A stretch of DNA of 64,000 nt from the NCBI RefSeq assembly GCF_000421105.1, contig NZ_ATWF01000002.1, forward strand, positions 248,001 to 312,000, written 5' to 3'. The DNA is from Limisalsivibrio acetivorans (GTDB taxonomy: Bacteria > Chrysiogenota > Deferribacteres > Deferribacterales > Geovibrionaceae). The position numbers and the translations under genes were made by a program. A model generated the notes under the pieces. It ran no database searches. It worked only from the letters and a program-made list of their open reading frames with translations, and was not told where the DNA came from. Position 1 is the stretch's first letter. Every line of letters starts with the position of its first letter. Shown here one piece after another: positions 9,454 through 18,113 of the stretch.

Positions 9454-10686
9454 TTAGAAGAATTCACTCATCCAGCCCTTCATCCTTGTGAAGATGTTGC
9501 CGAATACCTTGTCCTCACCACCGCGGGAAATCTTCTGACCACCTTTACCCTTCTTTGCAGAATATATAGCAAGTCCTACACCAGTAGAGAATCTGGGGTC
9601 CATGACCACGTCGGTAAGTCCGCCGATGTTAATCGGTCTACCCACCCTCACGGGCAGGTCAAAAACTTCGGAGGCGAGTTCCTCAATACCTTCAAAGTTG
9701 CTGAAACCGCCTGTTACAACAACACCCGCACCCATAAGCTCGAGGAGTTTGTGCTTTTGAAGCTCACCCTTGAACATATGGAACACTTCCTCTGCCCTGG
9801 CCTGGAGGATCTGGGTAAATACAGGCTTGCCCACCCTTCTGGGAGGCCTTCCCCCCACTGTGGGCACATCTACAAACTCATCGTCGGACACCAGAGGCAT
9901 CCAGACGCATCCGTGTTCTTTCTTGAGATCCTCCGCCTCGGACTCGGGCGTGCTGAGACCGATGGAGAGATCCTTGGTAAAATGATTACCGCCTATCTGC
10001 AGAACAGCTGTGTGGAAAACCGCACCCTGCTTATAAACGGCCATGTCGCATGTTCCGCCGCCGCCGTCTATGAGGCAGACGCCGATCTCCTTCTCATCCT
10101 CGCTGAGAACCGCCTGGGATGATGCAAACTGCTCAAGTATCACATCATCAACCACGATTCCCGCCTTTTCGCAGCACTTTATAATGTTCTGCGCCGAGGA
10201 TACGGCTCCGGTTACGATATGTACATCCGCCTCAAGGCGTACTCCGTTCATTCCGACGGGATCCTTTATCTCGGTCTGGCCGTCGAGGATGAACTGCTGG
10301 GGTATAACATCCAGAACCTCTTCACCAAGCTGCATGTTGTATGCAGAGGCGGACTCGATAACCCTGTCCACATCCTGCTTGGTGACCTCTGAGCTCTTTA
10401 CTGCGATGGTTCCCCTTTTATTGAAACTCTTTATATGACCGCTAGCGAGACCTGCGGTAACTGTTTTCACTTCAATCCCGGACATGCGCTGTGCTTCCAC
10501 AAGGGCCTTCTTAATGGAGTCCACAGTGGCTTCGATATTCACCACCACACCCCTTCTGATCCCCTTTGAGGGCACATTGCCTATGCCGAGGATATCTATG
10601 CTGTCGTCCTCGTTCTTTCTGGCAACGACCACGCAAATTTTTGTGGTTCCCATATCCAGTCCGACATAGATGTTATCCAGAGACAT
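9454..10686 (-). CDS. ftsA: Cell division protein FtsA
   Basis: Actin-like ATPase that anchors FtsZ filaments to the membrane and recruits later division proteins. It has 410 residues, the usual length. The phosphate-1 motif is GLDMGTTKICVVVA near the N-terminus, DGGGGTCDMAVY is phosphate-2, and VVTGGFSNFEGIEELA is the adenosine motif. The C-terminus (FTRMKGWMSEFF) has the character of the membrane-targeting amphipathic helix. The start overlaps the end of ftsQ by 14 bases, indicating translational coupling. Confidence 0.97.
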   Translation of the reverse strand: MSLDNIYVGLDMGTTKICVVVARKNEDDSIDILGIGNVPSKGIRRGVVVNIEATVDSIKKALVEAQRMSGIEVKTVTAGLASGHIKSFNKRGTIAVKSSEVTKQDVDRVIESASAYNMQLGEEVLDVIPQQFILDGQTEIKDPVGMNGVRLEADVHIVTGAVSSAQNIIKCCEKAGIVVDDVILEQFASSQAVLSEDEKEIGVCLIDGGGGTCDMAVYKQGAVFHTAVLQIGGNHFTKDLSIGLSTPESEAEDLKKEHGCVWMPLVSDDEFVDVPTVGGRPPRRVGKPVFTQILQARAEEVFHMFKGELQKHKLLELMGAGVVVTGGFSNFEGIEELASEVFDLPVRVGRPINIGGLTDVVMDPRFSTGVGLAIYSAKKGKGGQKISRGGEDKVFGNIFTRMKGWMSEFF

Positions 10687-11365
10687 TCATCACCCCGTTT
10701 ACATAAATTTTGCCCGGCAGCCTCATATCGACATACTCGATCCTCTTGTACCGCTGTTTAATGAGCCGGGTATAGACCTCCAGCCTCTGCGGAAGCCCTT
10801 CTCCATCGTAACCGCATTTAATCTCAACCCCGTCGAGCTCGAGGGTGAAATAGAGCGGCTTCAGTATAATATTACCCTTTCTCAGGGTTTCTAAACTGTC
10901 ATACATCTGCAGGAAGGAGCTGAACTCCTCATCGGAGACATCCTTCCACCTGTAAACCTCATCCCCCTTACACTCTGCGGGGATTTCGGAACCGGAGGCT
11001 GTTGCTGTGTAACACCTGTCGTACATCTCAACCTGCGCCACCGGCCTCTCTTCGAAGACCTCAACCTCGATGCTGTCGGGAAAAACCTTCCTGAGTTCAA
11101 GCTTCTCCACCCAGGGATCCTCGGGCCTGCTTACTGTGTCGGCGAGGCTGAAGATGTTCTTTCCCACCAGCTCCTCGGCGAAGGAGTCTATCTTCTCCCT
11201 GTCCGCCTGGATAATGCCCTGCACGCCTACGTGCTTCACATTAAAATAGCCGCTGGCCCGGATCATCCCCACAGCCTCCATGGCCGCCCATACAGCACCG
11301 GCTGTGAGAGCTCCTATGAGTGCTATCAGAAAGAGGATCCTTATTACCCTGGCGAGCTTCTTCAT
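10673..11365 (-). CDS. ftsQ: Cell division protein FtsQ
   Basis: Bitopic inner-membrane division protein that bridges early and late divisome proteins with FtsB and FtsL. The 230 residues begin with a short basic cytoplasmic tail and one membrane helix (about 8-28). A POTRA-type domain follows (FNVKHVGVQGIIQADREKI...LVGKNIFSL) and then the beta domain (EVEVFEERPVAQVEM). Its first base overlaps the ddl stop and it overlaps ftsA downstream. Divergent sequence is normal for this family; position between ddl and ftsA supports the call. Confidence 0.92.
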   Translation of the reverse strand: MKKLARVIRILFLIALIGALTAGAVWAAMEAVGMIRASGYFNVKHVGVQGIIQADREKIDSFAEELVGKNIFSLADTVSRPEDPWVEKLELRKVFPDSIEVEVFEERPVAQVEMYDRCYTATASGSEIPAECKGDEVYRWKDVSDEEFSSFLQMYDSLETLRKGNIILKPLYFTLELDGVEIKCGYDGEGLPQRLEVYTRLIKQRYKRIEYVDMRLPGKIYVNGVMNVSG

Positions 11366-12258
11366 TATCTCTCCAATGCACCCTTAACCATTGCGGTTAT
11401 CATTTCATCAAAGCTGATTCCCGCTTTATCCGCCGCCTTGGGCAGAAGGGATGTTTCAGTCATCCCGGGGAGCGTGTTTGCCTCAAGGGCATAGGGGGTT
11501 TCACCGTCCCAGATAAAATCCACCCTGCCGTAATCCCTGCATCCGAGGGCTTTGAAGGCATCAGCCGCGTATTCTTTAACCTGTTTCTCTTCCTGCTCGC
11601 TGAGTCCGGTTTCAAAATTGTACTCCGTCTTACCCTTCGTGTACTTCGACTCGTAGTCGTAAAAACCGGACAAAGGATTTATCCATATAATCGGCAGAGA
11701 TTTAGATTCCAATATACCTACCGTAAGTTCTTTTCCTTTTATGTACCGTTCAACAAAAACCCTGTCGTCGTGGCGGAAGGCTTCCTCCACCGCCGTCCGG
11801 TAGTCCTTTTCCTCTTTAACAATGCCTATCCCTATGGTGGAGCCCTGCCTGGAGGGCTTTACAACACAGGGGAGGAAGGGGGCTTCAGCCGAATCCCTAT
11901 CTATAACAACGTATTCCGCAGACGGAATGCCGCTTCTTTCAAAGACCATCTTTGTTAAAAGCTTATCAAAAGCCACTGCGCTTGAAAAACTGTCCGAACC
12001 AGCATAGGGGATGCCCATAAGCTCTAGAAGACCCTGTATGCGTCCATCTTCGCCGTAGGTTCCATGGAGAACGCTGAGAACGGCATCGGGTCTGTTCTTT
12101 TCAAGCTCTGCGGCGAGGTTCCTGTCTGCATCAAGGAGGCGGATATTCCTGAAACCCGCACTCTGCAATCCTCTGTAAACAGCCTCTCCACTCTTTAGCG
12201 ATACATCCCTCTCCGAGGATATACCGCCGTAGAGCAGTGTAATACGCTTATCTAACAC
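11365..12258 (-). CDS. ddl: D-alanine--D-alanine ligase
   Basis: ATP-grasp enzyme that joins two D-alanines for the peptidoglycan stem peptide. It has 297 residues, typical for DdlB. Visible motifs are LLYGGISSERDVSLKSG (N-terminal), HGTYGEDGRIQGLLELMGIPYAGS (substrate region), PCVVKPSRQGSTIGIGIV (ATP-grasp lysine) and EANTLPGMTETSLLPKA (metal and product binding). It lies directly after murC, overlapping it by 11 bases; murB, often found here, is missing from the cluster. Confidence 0.97.
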   Translation of the reverse strand: MLDKRITLLYGGISSERDVSLKSGEAVYRGLQSAGFRNIRLLDADRNLAAELEKNRPDAVLSVLHGTYGEDGRIQGLLELMGIPYAGSDSFSSAVAFDKLLTKMVFERSGIPSAEYVVIDRDSAEAPFLPCVVKPSRQGSTIGIGIVKEEKDYRTAVEEAFRHDDRVFVERYIKGKELTVGILESKSLPIIWINPLSGFYDYESKYTKGKTEYNFETGLSEQEEKQVKEYAADAFKALGCRDYGRVDFIWDGETPYALEANTLPGMTETSLLPKAADKAGISFDEMITAMVKGALER

Positions 12259-13645
12259 TACGCTTCCTCTCTACCATCGCCGAAAGTTCTATGGAGAACC
12301 TTGTTATGCTTCCCGCTCCGAGGGTGAGTATCACAGTATCCTCACACCCGTTCTCCTCGAAGTATTTATAAACATCCTCGAATTCACTTATATAATGAGC
12401 GTTTTTAAAACCGTGCTCCTTAATCCCCTTAACCATCTCCTCGGATGTTACCCCCTCGATGGGCTCCTCGCTGGCGGCATATATGTCGGTAACAAAGAGC
12501 TCGTCCGCATCCATGAAGCATGATGTGAAGTCCTTCATCAGCGCCGCAGTTCTGGAATATCTGTGGGGCTGAAATACGGCCACAATCTTTCTGTCACCGT
12601 AGGCCTCATGCACCGCACGGAGGGTTGTGCGTATCTCTGTGGGGTGGTGCCCGTAATCATCCATAACCGTACAGCAACCGTCGTCAAAACGGACTGTAAG
12701 CCTGCGCTGTACACCGGAAAACTCCTCAAGGGCGGCCTTTGCGACCCTGAATGGGACATCGAACTCCGATGCAACGGCTATGGCAGCCAGGGCATTCAGC
12801 ACGTTGTGCTCTCCGGGGAAGCCGAGCTTCACCCTACCCTTCTTCTCACCCTTGATAACCACATCAAAGCTTATGCTGAAGCCGTCTTTGCGTATATTCT
12901 CACCACGCACATCCGCCTGCGCCTTAATGCCGTAAGTGAGAAAACGCTTCTCAAGCCTAGGGATTATGTCCACAGTGTTGTCATCGTCAACACAGACAAC
13001 CGCAAGGCCAAAGAAGGGTATCTTCGCTGCAAAGTCCACAAATGCGTTTTTAACATCATCCAGAGAGCTGTAGGCATCGGGGTGCTCATAGTCTATATTC
13101 GTAATAATCGCTATGGAAGGAGCCATCATAAGAAAGCTTCTGTCGCTCTCATCCGCCTCTGCAATAACGATATGCCCCTTACCGAAGGCCGCATTGGAAT
13201 CGCCTCTGTTGAGGATTCCGCCCACTATGATTGTGGGATCAAGCTCCGCACGGTTAAAGATCTCCGCCACCATGGAGGTGGTAGTGGTTTTACCGTGACT
13301 TCCCGATACGGCTATGGAGAACTTCATCCGCATGAGCTCGGCAAGCATCTCCCCCCGCTTTATCACAGGTATATAGTTGTCCCTCGCATAAACGAGCTCG
13401 GGGTTGTCTTCCTTCACAGCTGAGGAGTAAACCACAACATGGGCCCCCTCGGCATTCTCCGCTCTGTGTCCCACAAAAACATCTATTCCCAGATCACGCA
13501 GTCTGAGGACGTTCCCCCCCTCTGCAATATCCGATCCGGTTACATGGTATCCGATGGATTTAAGTACCTCGGCGATACCGCTCATACCTATTCCGCCGAT
13601 TCCCACAAAATGGATGTTTCTGACCTTACCAAACATTTCAGTCAT
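12248..13645 (-). CDS. murC: UDP-N-acetylmuramate--L-alanine ligase MurC
   Basis: Cytoplasmic Mur ligase that adds the first amino acid, L-Ala, to UDP-MurNAc. It has 465 residues. The N-terminal Rossmann motif is VGIGGIGMSGIAEVL, the ATP loop SGSHGKTTTTSMVAEIF, and the central substrate motif DYGHHPTEIRTTL is specific to MurC-type ligases. FQPHRYSRT is the conserved C-terminal block. It overlaps murG by 4 bases and ddl by 11. Confidence 0.97.
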   Translation of the reverse strand: MTEMFGKVRNIHFVGIGGIGMSGIAEVLKSIGYHVTGSDIAEGGNVLRLRDLGIDVFVGHRAENAEGAHVVVYSSAVKEDNPELVYARDNYIPVIKRGEMLAELMRMKFSIAVSGSHGKTTTTSMVAEIFNRAELDPTIIVGGILNRGDSNAAFGKGHIVIAEADESDRSFLMMAPSIAIITNIDYEHPDAYSSLDDVKNAFVDFAAKIPFFGLAVVCVDDDNTVDIIPRLEKRFLTYGIKAQADVRGENIRKDGFSISFDVVIKGEKKGRVKLGFPGEHNVLNALAAIAVASEFDVPFRVAKAALEEFSGVQRRLTVRFDDGCCTVMDDYGHHPTEIRTTLRAVHEAYGDRKIVAVFQPHRYSRTAALMKDFTSCFMDADELFVTDIYAASEEPIEGVTSEEMVKGIKEHGFKNAHYISEFEDVYKYFEENGCEDTVILTLGAGSITRFSIELSAMVERKRSVR

Positions 13646-14685
13646 ATATTCATCCCTCCGGCGATCATCTCTGCACTCCTCATATATTTGACCTCGCTAA
13701 GGCTTTTGAAAACCTCCGGCGAGTTCAGTGAGTGCAGAATCTCAAGGAGCCTTGCCGGCTCCGCTCCATCCTCCTCCAGAACACGGGCAACGCCGAGCTT
13801 CTCGGCGTATCTCGCATTGTAGAGCTGATGGTTGTCCGCAGAGGCTTTCAGCGGTATGAAAACCGCAGGTCGCCTCGAATATACGGTTTCGAATACACTC
13901 CCCGAGCCTGAGCGGGCGATGATAATATCAGCTTTTGAGTATTCTTCAACCATATCATTTATATAGCCTTTGAGAACGATCCTTTCCGGATACCTGTCTG
14001 GATCAACACCGTTCTCTTCGTACATCAGTTTTGTTTCATCAAGCAGTTTCAACCCCGCCTGATGAACTATCGTATAACCCTCCTCCATAAGCATCGGCGA
14101 AGCTTTGGCAACGAGGGTGTTTATAAACCTGCTCCCCTGACTTCCACCGAGAACAAGGATAACCTCAGGGGATCTCTCCTTCGGAGCAAAAGCCGCAAGC
14201 TCTTTGCGGACAGGGTTCCCAGTCCAGACGGTTCTCCCTTTGGCCTCCTTTGTCTCCTCAAAGGAGAGGAAAACCTTGCGGCAGAAGCGTGCGAAGGCCT
14301 TGTTCGTAAGCCCCATGACACTGTTCTGTTCATGGAGGTAGAGCTCTGCTCCTTTCACAAGGGCGGCGGCAGCTGGTGCTGCACTGGCGAACCCGCCTGT
14401 TAGAAGCACCTTATCACCCCTTTTAACAACACCCAGCATCCTGAAAAACTCCATGCCGAGCCCCATGAGGGAGGAGATGCGCCTTAGTACCCCTGTACCC
14501 TTGAGGGGGGTCTGCCTCTGTTCGATGAAGCTGTATCCCCTTTCGGAAAGGATTCTCCGCTCGAGCCCCCTGTCCGTAACGAGAAACAGAATCTCATCAA
14601 CCCTGTCTTTGACCTCCTCAGCCACGGCTATGCCGGGGTAGAGGTGTCCGCCGGTTCCGCCTCCGGCTATGAGAAGACGGCTCAT
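13642..14685 (-). CDS. murG: Lipid II synthase MurG
   Basis: Peripheral-membrane glycosyltransferase that transfers GlcNAc to lipid I, giving lipid II. It has 347 residues. The N-terminal G loop is AGGGTGGHLYPGIAVAEE, the second G loop VLGGSQGSRFINTL, and the donor site ARSGSGSVFETVYSRRPAVFIPL is followed by DNHQLYNARYAEKLGVARV. All are diagnostic for MurG. It overlaps ftsW and murC by 4 bases each. Confidence 0.97.
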   Translation of the reverse strand: MSRLLIAGGGTGGHLYPGIAVAEEVKDRVDEILFLVTDRGLERRILSERGYSFIEQRQTPLKGTGVLRRISSLMGLGMEFFRMLGVVKRGDKVLLTGGFASAAPAAAALVKGAELYLHEQNSVMGLTNKAFARFCRKVFLSFEETKEAKGRTVWTGNPVRKELAAFAPKERSPEVILVLGGSQGSRFINTLVAKASPMLMEEGYTIVHQAGLKLLDETKLMYEENGVDPDRYPERIVLKGYINDMVEEYSKADIIIARSGSGSVFETVYSRRPAVFIPLKASADNHQLYNARYAEKLGVARVLEEDGAEPARLLEILHSLNSPEVFKSLSEVKYMRSAEMIAGGMNI

Positions 14686-15764
14686 TCCGCCTCCTCAGCA
14701 CTCCTTATAAGAACCCCCGTCATAAAGAGGGAGAAAAGCATATTCGAACCCCCGTAGCTCACAAAGGGAAGACCTATACCCTTAGTGGGAAGAAGACCCG
14801 TTACGACAGACATATGGAAGAAAGCCTGTACAAGCAGACAGAAGGCCAGTCCGAAGGTTAAAAGCTTTGCAAACAGATCCGTATGCTTCATTGCCACACG
14901 CACACCGATAACAAAGAGAGCAAGCACAGCGGCAAGTATAACAAAACCGCCGAACATCCCCGTCTCCTCGGTGATGATGGCAAAGATGAAGTCCGTATGC
15001 GCCTCGGGGAGGAAATGCAGTTTCTGGGAGGAGTTGCCTATTCCTTTCCCGAAAACCCCGCCGCTCCCCACAGCCGTAAGGGACTGTATGAGTTGGTATC
15101 CAGTGCCGTATCTGTCCTCCCATGGGTTTATGAAGCTCAGGATACGCCCCTTTCTGTAACCAACCATGAGACCTGCGCCGATGATGGGTGCGATAAACCC
15201 GATAACACCGAACATATGCTTGAGGCTCGCTCCGCCGACAAAAAACATGCCGAAGGATACAGCGATAATAAGCATGGTTGTTCCGTAGTCCGGCTCCAGA
15301 AGTATCAGTGCACCCATGATTCCGAGGAGTATGGATGCGGGGAGGAACCCTCTGGAGAAATCCCCCATCTTATCGTGCTTCTTATCCAGATAGTGCGCCA
15401 GATAGAGCACGGTGGTAAACTTTGCAAGCTCCGAGGGCTGGAGGTTTATACCGGGCATAATAATCCAGCGGTGGGAGCCGTTTATAGGTCGGAAGAAGAA
15501 TACTGCAATGAGCAGTACAAGGGTAAGGAAGTATAGTACGGGAACAAACTTCCGCCATGTACGTATCGGTATGCGGTATGCCATGTACATCATGGCAAGC
15601 CCTGCGAATACGGAGAGGAGCTGTTTTGTGAAAAAGAACAGTTCACCCCTGCCTATGCGCAGTGCCTGCATGGATCCGGCTGAGAATACAAATATAAGCC
15701 CTACGGAAACTAGAAAGGCGGTTAGGATAAGTATCTTTGCTCTGGAATCACCGGTAAAAGTCAA
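14682..15764 (-). CDS. ftsW: Septal peptidoglycan polymerase FtsW
   Basis: SEDS-family polytopic protein that polymerises lipid II at the septum with its transpeptidase partner FtsI. It has 360 residues and about ten membrane helices. Family motifs include GSHRWIIMPGINLQPSELAKF, PEAHTDFIFAIITEETG and the C-terminal LPTKGIGLPFVSYGGSNML. Context between murD and murG with ftsI in the same operon supports FtsW over RodA. Confidence 0.95.
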   Translation of the reverse strand: MTFTGDSRAKILILTAFLVSVGLIFVFSAGSMQALRIGRGELFFFTKQLLSVFAGLAMMYMAYRIPIRTWRKFVPVLYFLTLVLLIAVFFFRPINGSHRWIIMPGINLQPSELAKFTTVLYLAHYLDKKHDKMGDFSRGFLPASILLGIMGALILLEPDYGTTMLIIAVSFGMFFVGGASLKHMFGVIGFIAPIIGAGLMVGYRKGRILSFINPWEDRYGTGYQLIQSLTAVGSGGVFGKGIGNSSQKLHFLPEAHTDFIFAIITEETGMFGGFVILAAVLALFVIGVRVAMKHTDLFAKLLTFGLAFCLLVQAFFHMSVVTGLLPTKGIGLPFVSYGGSNMLFSLFMTGVLIRSAEEAE

Positions 15765-17023
15765 CTCTCACCCCCCAGTTTTCTCACAAGAGCCTTGTAG
15801 TAGTCTCCTCGCTCTTCGAAGTTCTTGAACTCGTCAAAGCTCGAACATGCGGGGGAGAGGATAACGGTGTCCCCCTTTTCGGAGAGATGCAGAGCGGTGC
15901 GAACAGCCTCGCCGAGGGTTTTTACAGTGGTGAAGTCAACTGTAAGAAGCCCCCTGAGTCTCCCCTTTATTATCTTCCTCGCTTCGCCGAAGGCGATAAC
16001 GTTGGAAGCGACCCTGTTAAGCTCATCCGCAAGAATACTGAAATCCCCGTTTTTGTCCCTTCCCCCGAGCAGTACGGTAACTGGGGGACGGAATCCTTTA
16101 AGGCATGCTAGGGTGGAGAAAACATTAGTTCCCTTGGAATCGTTTATGAACCTTATGCCGTTAACTGCGCCTGCATACTCACATCGGTGCTCAAGCCCTG
16201 TCAGTCCCTCTACTATGCCTGTAATATCCCCTTCGAAGCCGACAACAGTTCTCGCCGCCTCCAGTGCAAAGGCGAGGTTCACAAGGTTGTGCCTGCCGTA
16301 GAGATGGAAATGTCTCGTATCCGCTTTATACTCTTTGAAGTCCAGCTCAAGCCCCTTAAGCACAGGGAACTTGTTAAGACCTTCATAGATTGTTATTTTG
16401 TTCAGCTTCATCTCAGATGTTCTATCCGCAAGGTCCCTACTGTCGGAGAGGATAGCTTTCCCCCCTTCCTTGAGGAAGTCGAGAAGCTTCAGCTTCGCAT
16501 CGGCGTATTCATCGTAGTCCACATATCTGTCCAGGTGATCCGGCGCAAGGTTGGTTATAATCACCGTGTCCGCCTCAAAGTCCTGGAGGAGCTCTATCTG
16601 GAAGCTGGAAAGCTCAAGGACGTAAACATCGGCCTTGTTCTCCAAAACAGCCTCACCAAAGGTTGCGCCGATATTTCCGCATGCAACTGCCCTTACACCG
16701 AGGGCGTTGAGGATCTGTGCGGTGATATGGGTTACGGTGCTTTTACCGTTCGTTCCGGTAACGGCGATTATTTTGGACTCTCTGGGAACGAGCTTGTAGG
16801 CGAGCTCTATCTCGCTGGTGAGGTTATCGGGGTGCAGACCTATACGGTTAAGGTCAACACCGGGGCTTGCCGCCACATGATCATAGATGTCTGTGTAGCC
16901 GGAAATACCGGAATAATCCGGATTCCTGTCATCAAAGATATCGATATGCTCAGCTCCCATCCTTTTCAGGAGTTTCTCAGCCGCCTGTCCGCTCTTGCCG
17001 TAGCCCAGTATCGCCGCTCTCAT
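15761..17023 (-). CDS. murD: UDP-N-acetylmuramoylalanine--D-glutamate ligase MurD
   Basis: Mur ligase that adds D-glutamate to UDP-MurNAc-L-Ala. It has 420 residues. The N-terminus AAILGYGKSGQAAEKLL is the UDP-binding Rossmann domain, AVTGTNGKSTVTHITAQIL the ATP loop, and NDSKGTNVFSTLACL with LLGGRDKNGDF the MurD-specific C-terminal motifs. ATGA overlap with ftsW; 4 bases separate it from mraY. Confidence 0.96.
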   Translation of the reverse strand: MRAAILGYGKSGQAAEKLLKRMGAEHIDIFDDRNPDYSGISGYTDIYDHVAASPGVDLNRIGLHPDNLTSEIELAYKLVPRESKIIAVTGTNGKSTVTHITAQILNALGVRAVACGNIGATFGEAVLENKADVYVLELSSFQIELLQDFEADTVIITNLAPDHLDRYVDYDEYADAKLKLLDFLKEGGKAILSDSRDLADRTSEMKLNKITIYEGLNKFPVLKGLELDFKEYKADTRHFHLYGRHNLVNLAFALEAARTVVGFEGDITGIVEGLTGLEHRCEYAGAVNGIRFINDSKGTNVFSTLACLKGFRPPVTVLLGGRDKNGDFSILADELNRVASNVIAFGEARKIIKGRLRGLLTVDFTTVKTLGEAVRTALHLSEKGDTVILSPACSSFDEFKNFEERGDYYKALVRKLGGES

Positions 17024-17027
17024 ATCC

Positions 17028-18113
17028 TCACCTCAGCTTCAATGTACTGAGAGCCACAAGGGCCAGCACAAAAGATATAATCCAGAAGCGAACGGTGATC
17101 TTAGTCTCGCTCCAACCCTTAAGCTCAAAATGGTGATGTATGGGTGCCATGCGGAAAAGCCGCTTACCCTTGGTAGCTTTATAAAAACCAACCTGAAGTA
17201 TTACGCTGACGGTCTCCATGACAAAGATTCCGCCCACAATTGCAAGGACTATCTCATGCTTGGTGATAACAGCCACAACAGCCATGGCACCGCCGATGGA
17301 GAGGCTTCCCACATCACCCATGAAAACACTGGCCGGAAAGGCGTTGAACCAGAGAAAGCCGAGCCCTGCTCCCACCATGGCGCCGCAGAAGACCGCAAGC
17401 TCACCCGAACCGCTTACGAAAAGAATGTTCAGATAACCAGCGAACTCCTTGTGCCCTGTGAGGTATACGAAGAAGCTTAGTGTTCCGAAGGATATAACAG
17501 AGGGTGCTATGGCAAGGCCGTCCAGTCCATCGGTTATGTTCACCGCATTGGAGGTTCCCACCAACACGAAGAGAGCGAATATGAAATAGAAAGCTCCAAG
17601 ATCTATAACAAGATTCTTGAAGAAGGGCATGGCAAGGATCGTGGCCGTATTCCCCTTATCTGCGATGGTGATAAAGGTTATGGCAAGGACACCCGTTGTA
17701 ACCTGACCAAGGAACTTCGCCCTTGCGCTTATCCCGCCGGGCTTCTTCTTTATGGTCTTTATGTAGTCATCACGGAACCCTATGGCGGCATAGCAGAAGA
17801 ATGTGAAGAGGGTTATCCATACATAGGGGTTTGTGATATCAGCCCAGAGGAATGTAGAGAGACCTCCGGCGATAACTATCATAACCCCGCCCATGGTGGG
17901 GGTTCCCTCTTTGCTCTTATGTGCCTTGGGTCCGTATTCTTTGGAGAGCATGCTGAATTCGAGCTGCTTCAGCTTGCGGATTACAAAGGGACCTATGATC
18001 AGAGTTATTACCAGAGCGGTAATGGTCGCATACGCTGTGCGGAATGTGATATATCGAAAAACGTTCAGAATCCCCACCGTATCCGACAGGGGTGTTAAAA
18101 GGTTATACAGCAC
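17028..18113 (-). CDS. mraY: Phospho-MurNAc-pentapeptide transferase MraY
   Basis: Integral membrane enzyme that transfers phospho-MurNAc-pentapeptide to undecaprenyl phosphate, forming lipid I. It has 361 residues with about ten membrane helices. Active-site motifs are GFRDDYIKTIKKKPGGIS, NAVNITDGLDGLA, FMGDVGSLSIGGA and the histidine-rich MAPIHHHFELKGW. It overlaps murF by 11 bases. Confidence 0.98.
   Translation of the reverse strand: MLYNLLTPLSDTVGILNVFRYITFRTAYATITALVITLIIGPFVIRKLKQLEFSMLSKEYGPKAHKSKEGTPTMGGVMIVIAGGLSTFLWADITNPYVWITLFTFFCYAAIGFRDDYIKTIKKKPGGISARAKFLGQVTTGVLAITFITIADKGNTATILAMPFFKNLVIDLGAFYFIFALFVLVGTSNAVNITDGLDGLAIAPSVISFGTLSFFVYLTGHKEFAGYLNILFVSGSGELAVFCGAMVGAGLGFLWFNAFPASVFMGDVGSLSIGGAMAVVAVITKHEIVLAIVGGIFVMETVSVILQVGFYKATKGKRLFRMAPIHHHFELKGWSETKITVRFWIISFVLALVALSTLKLR

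Noticed and set aside
12563-13423. Plus-strand open frame of 286 codons, and similar ones across the dcw cluster
   Set aside because: Fully antisense to murC and other clear Mur/Fts genes; high-GC third positions create such shadows.
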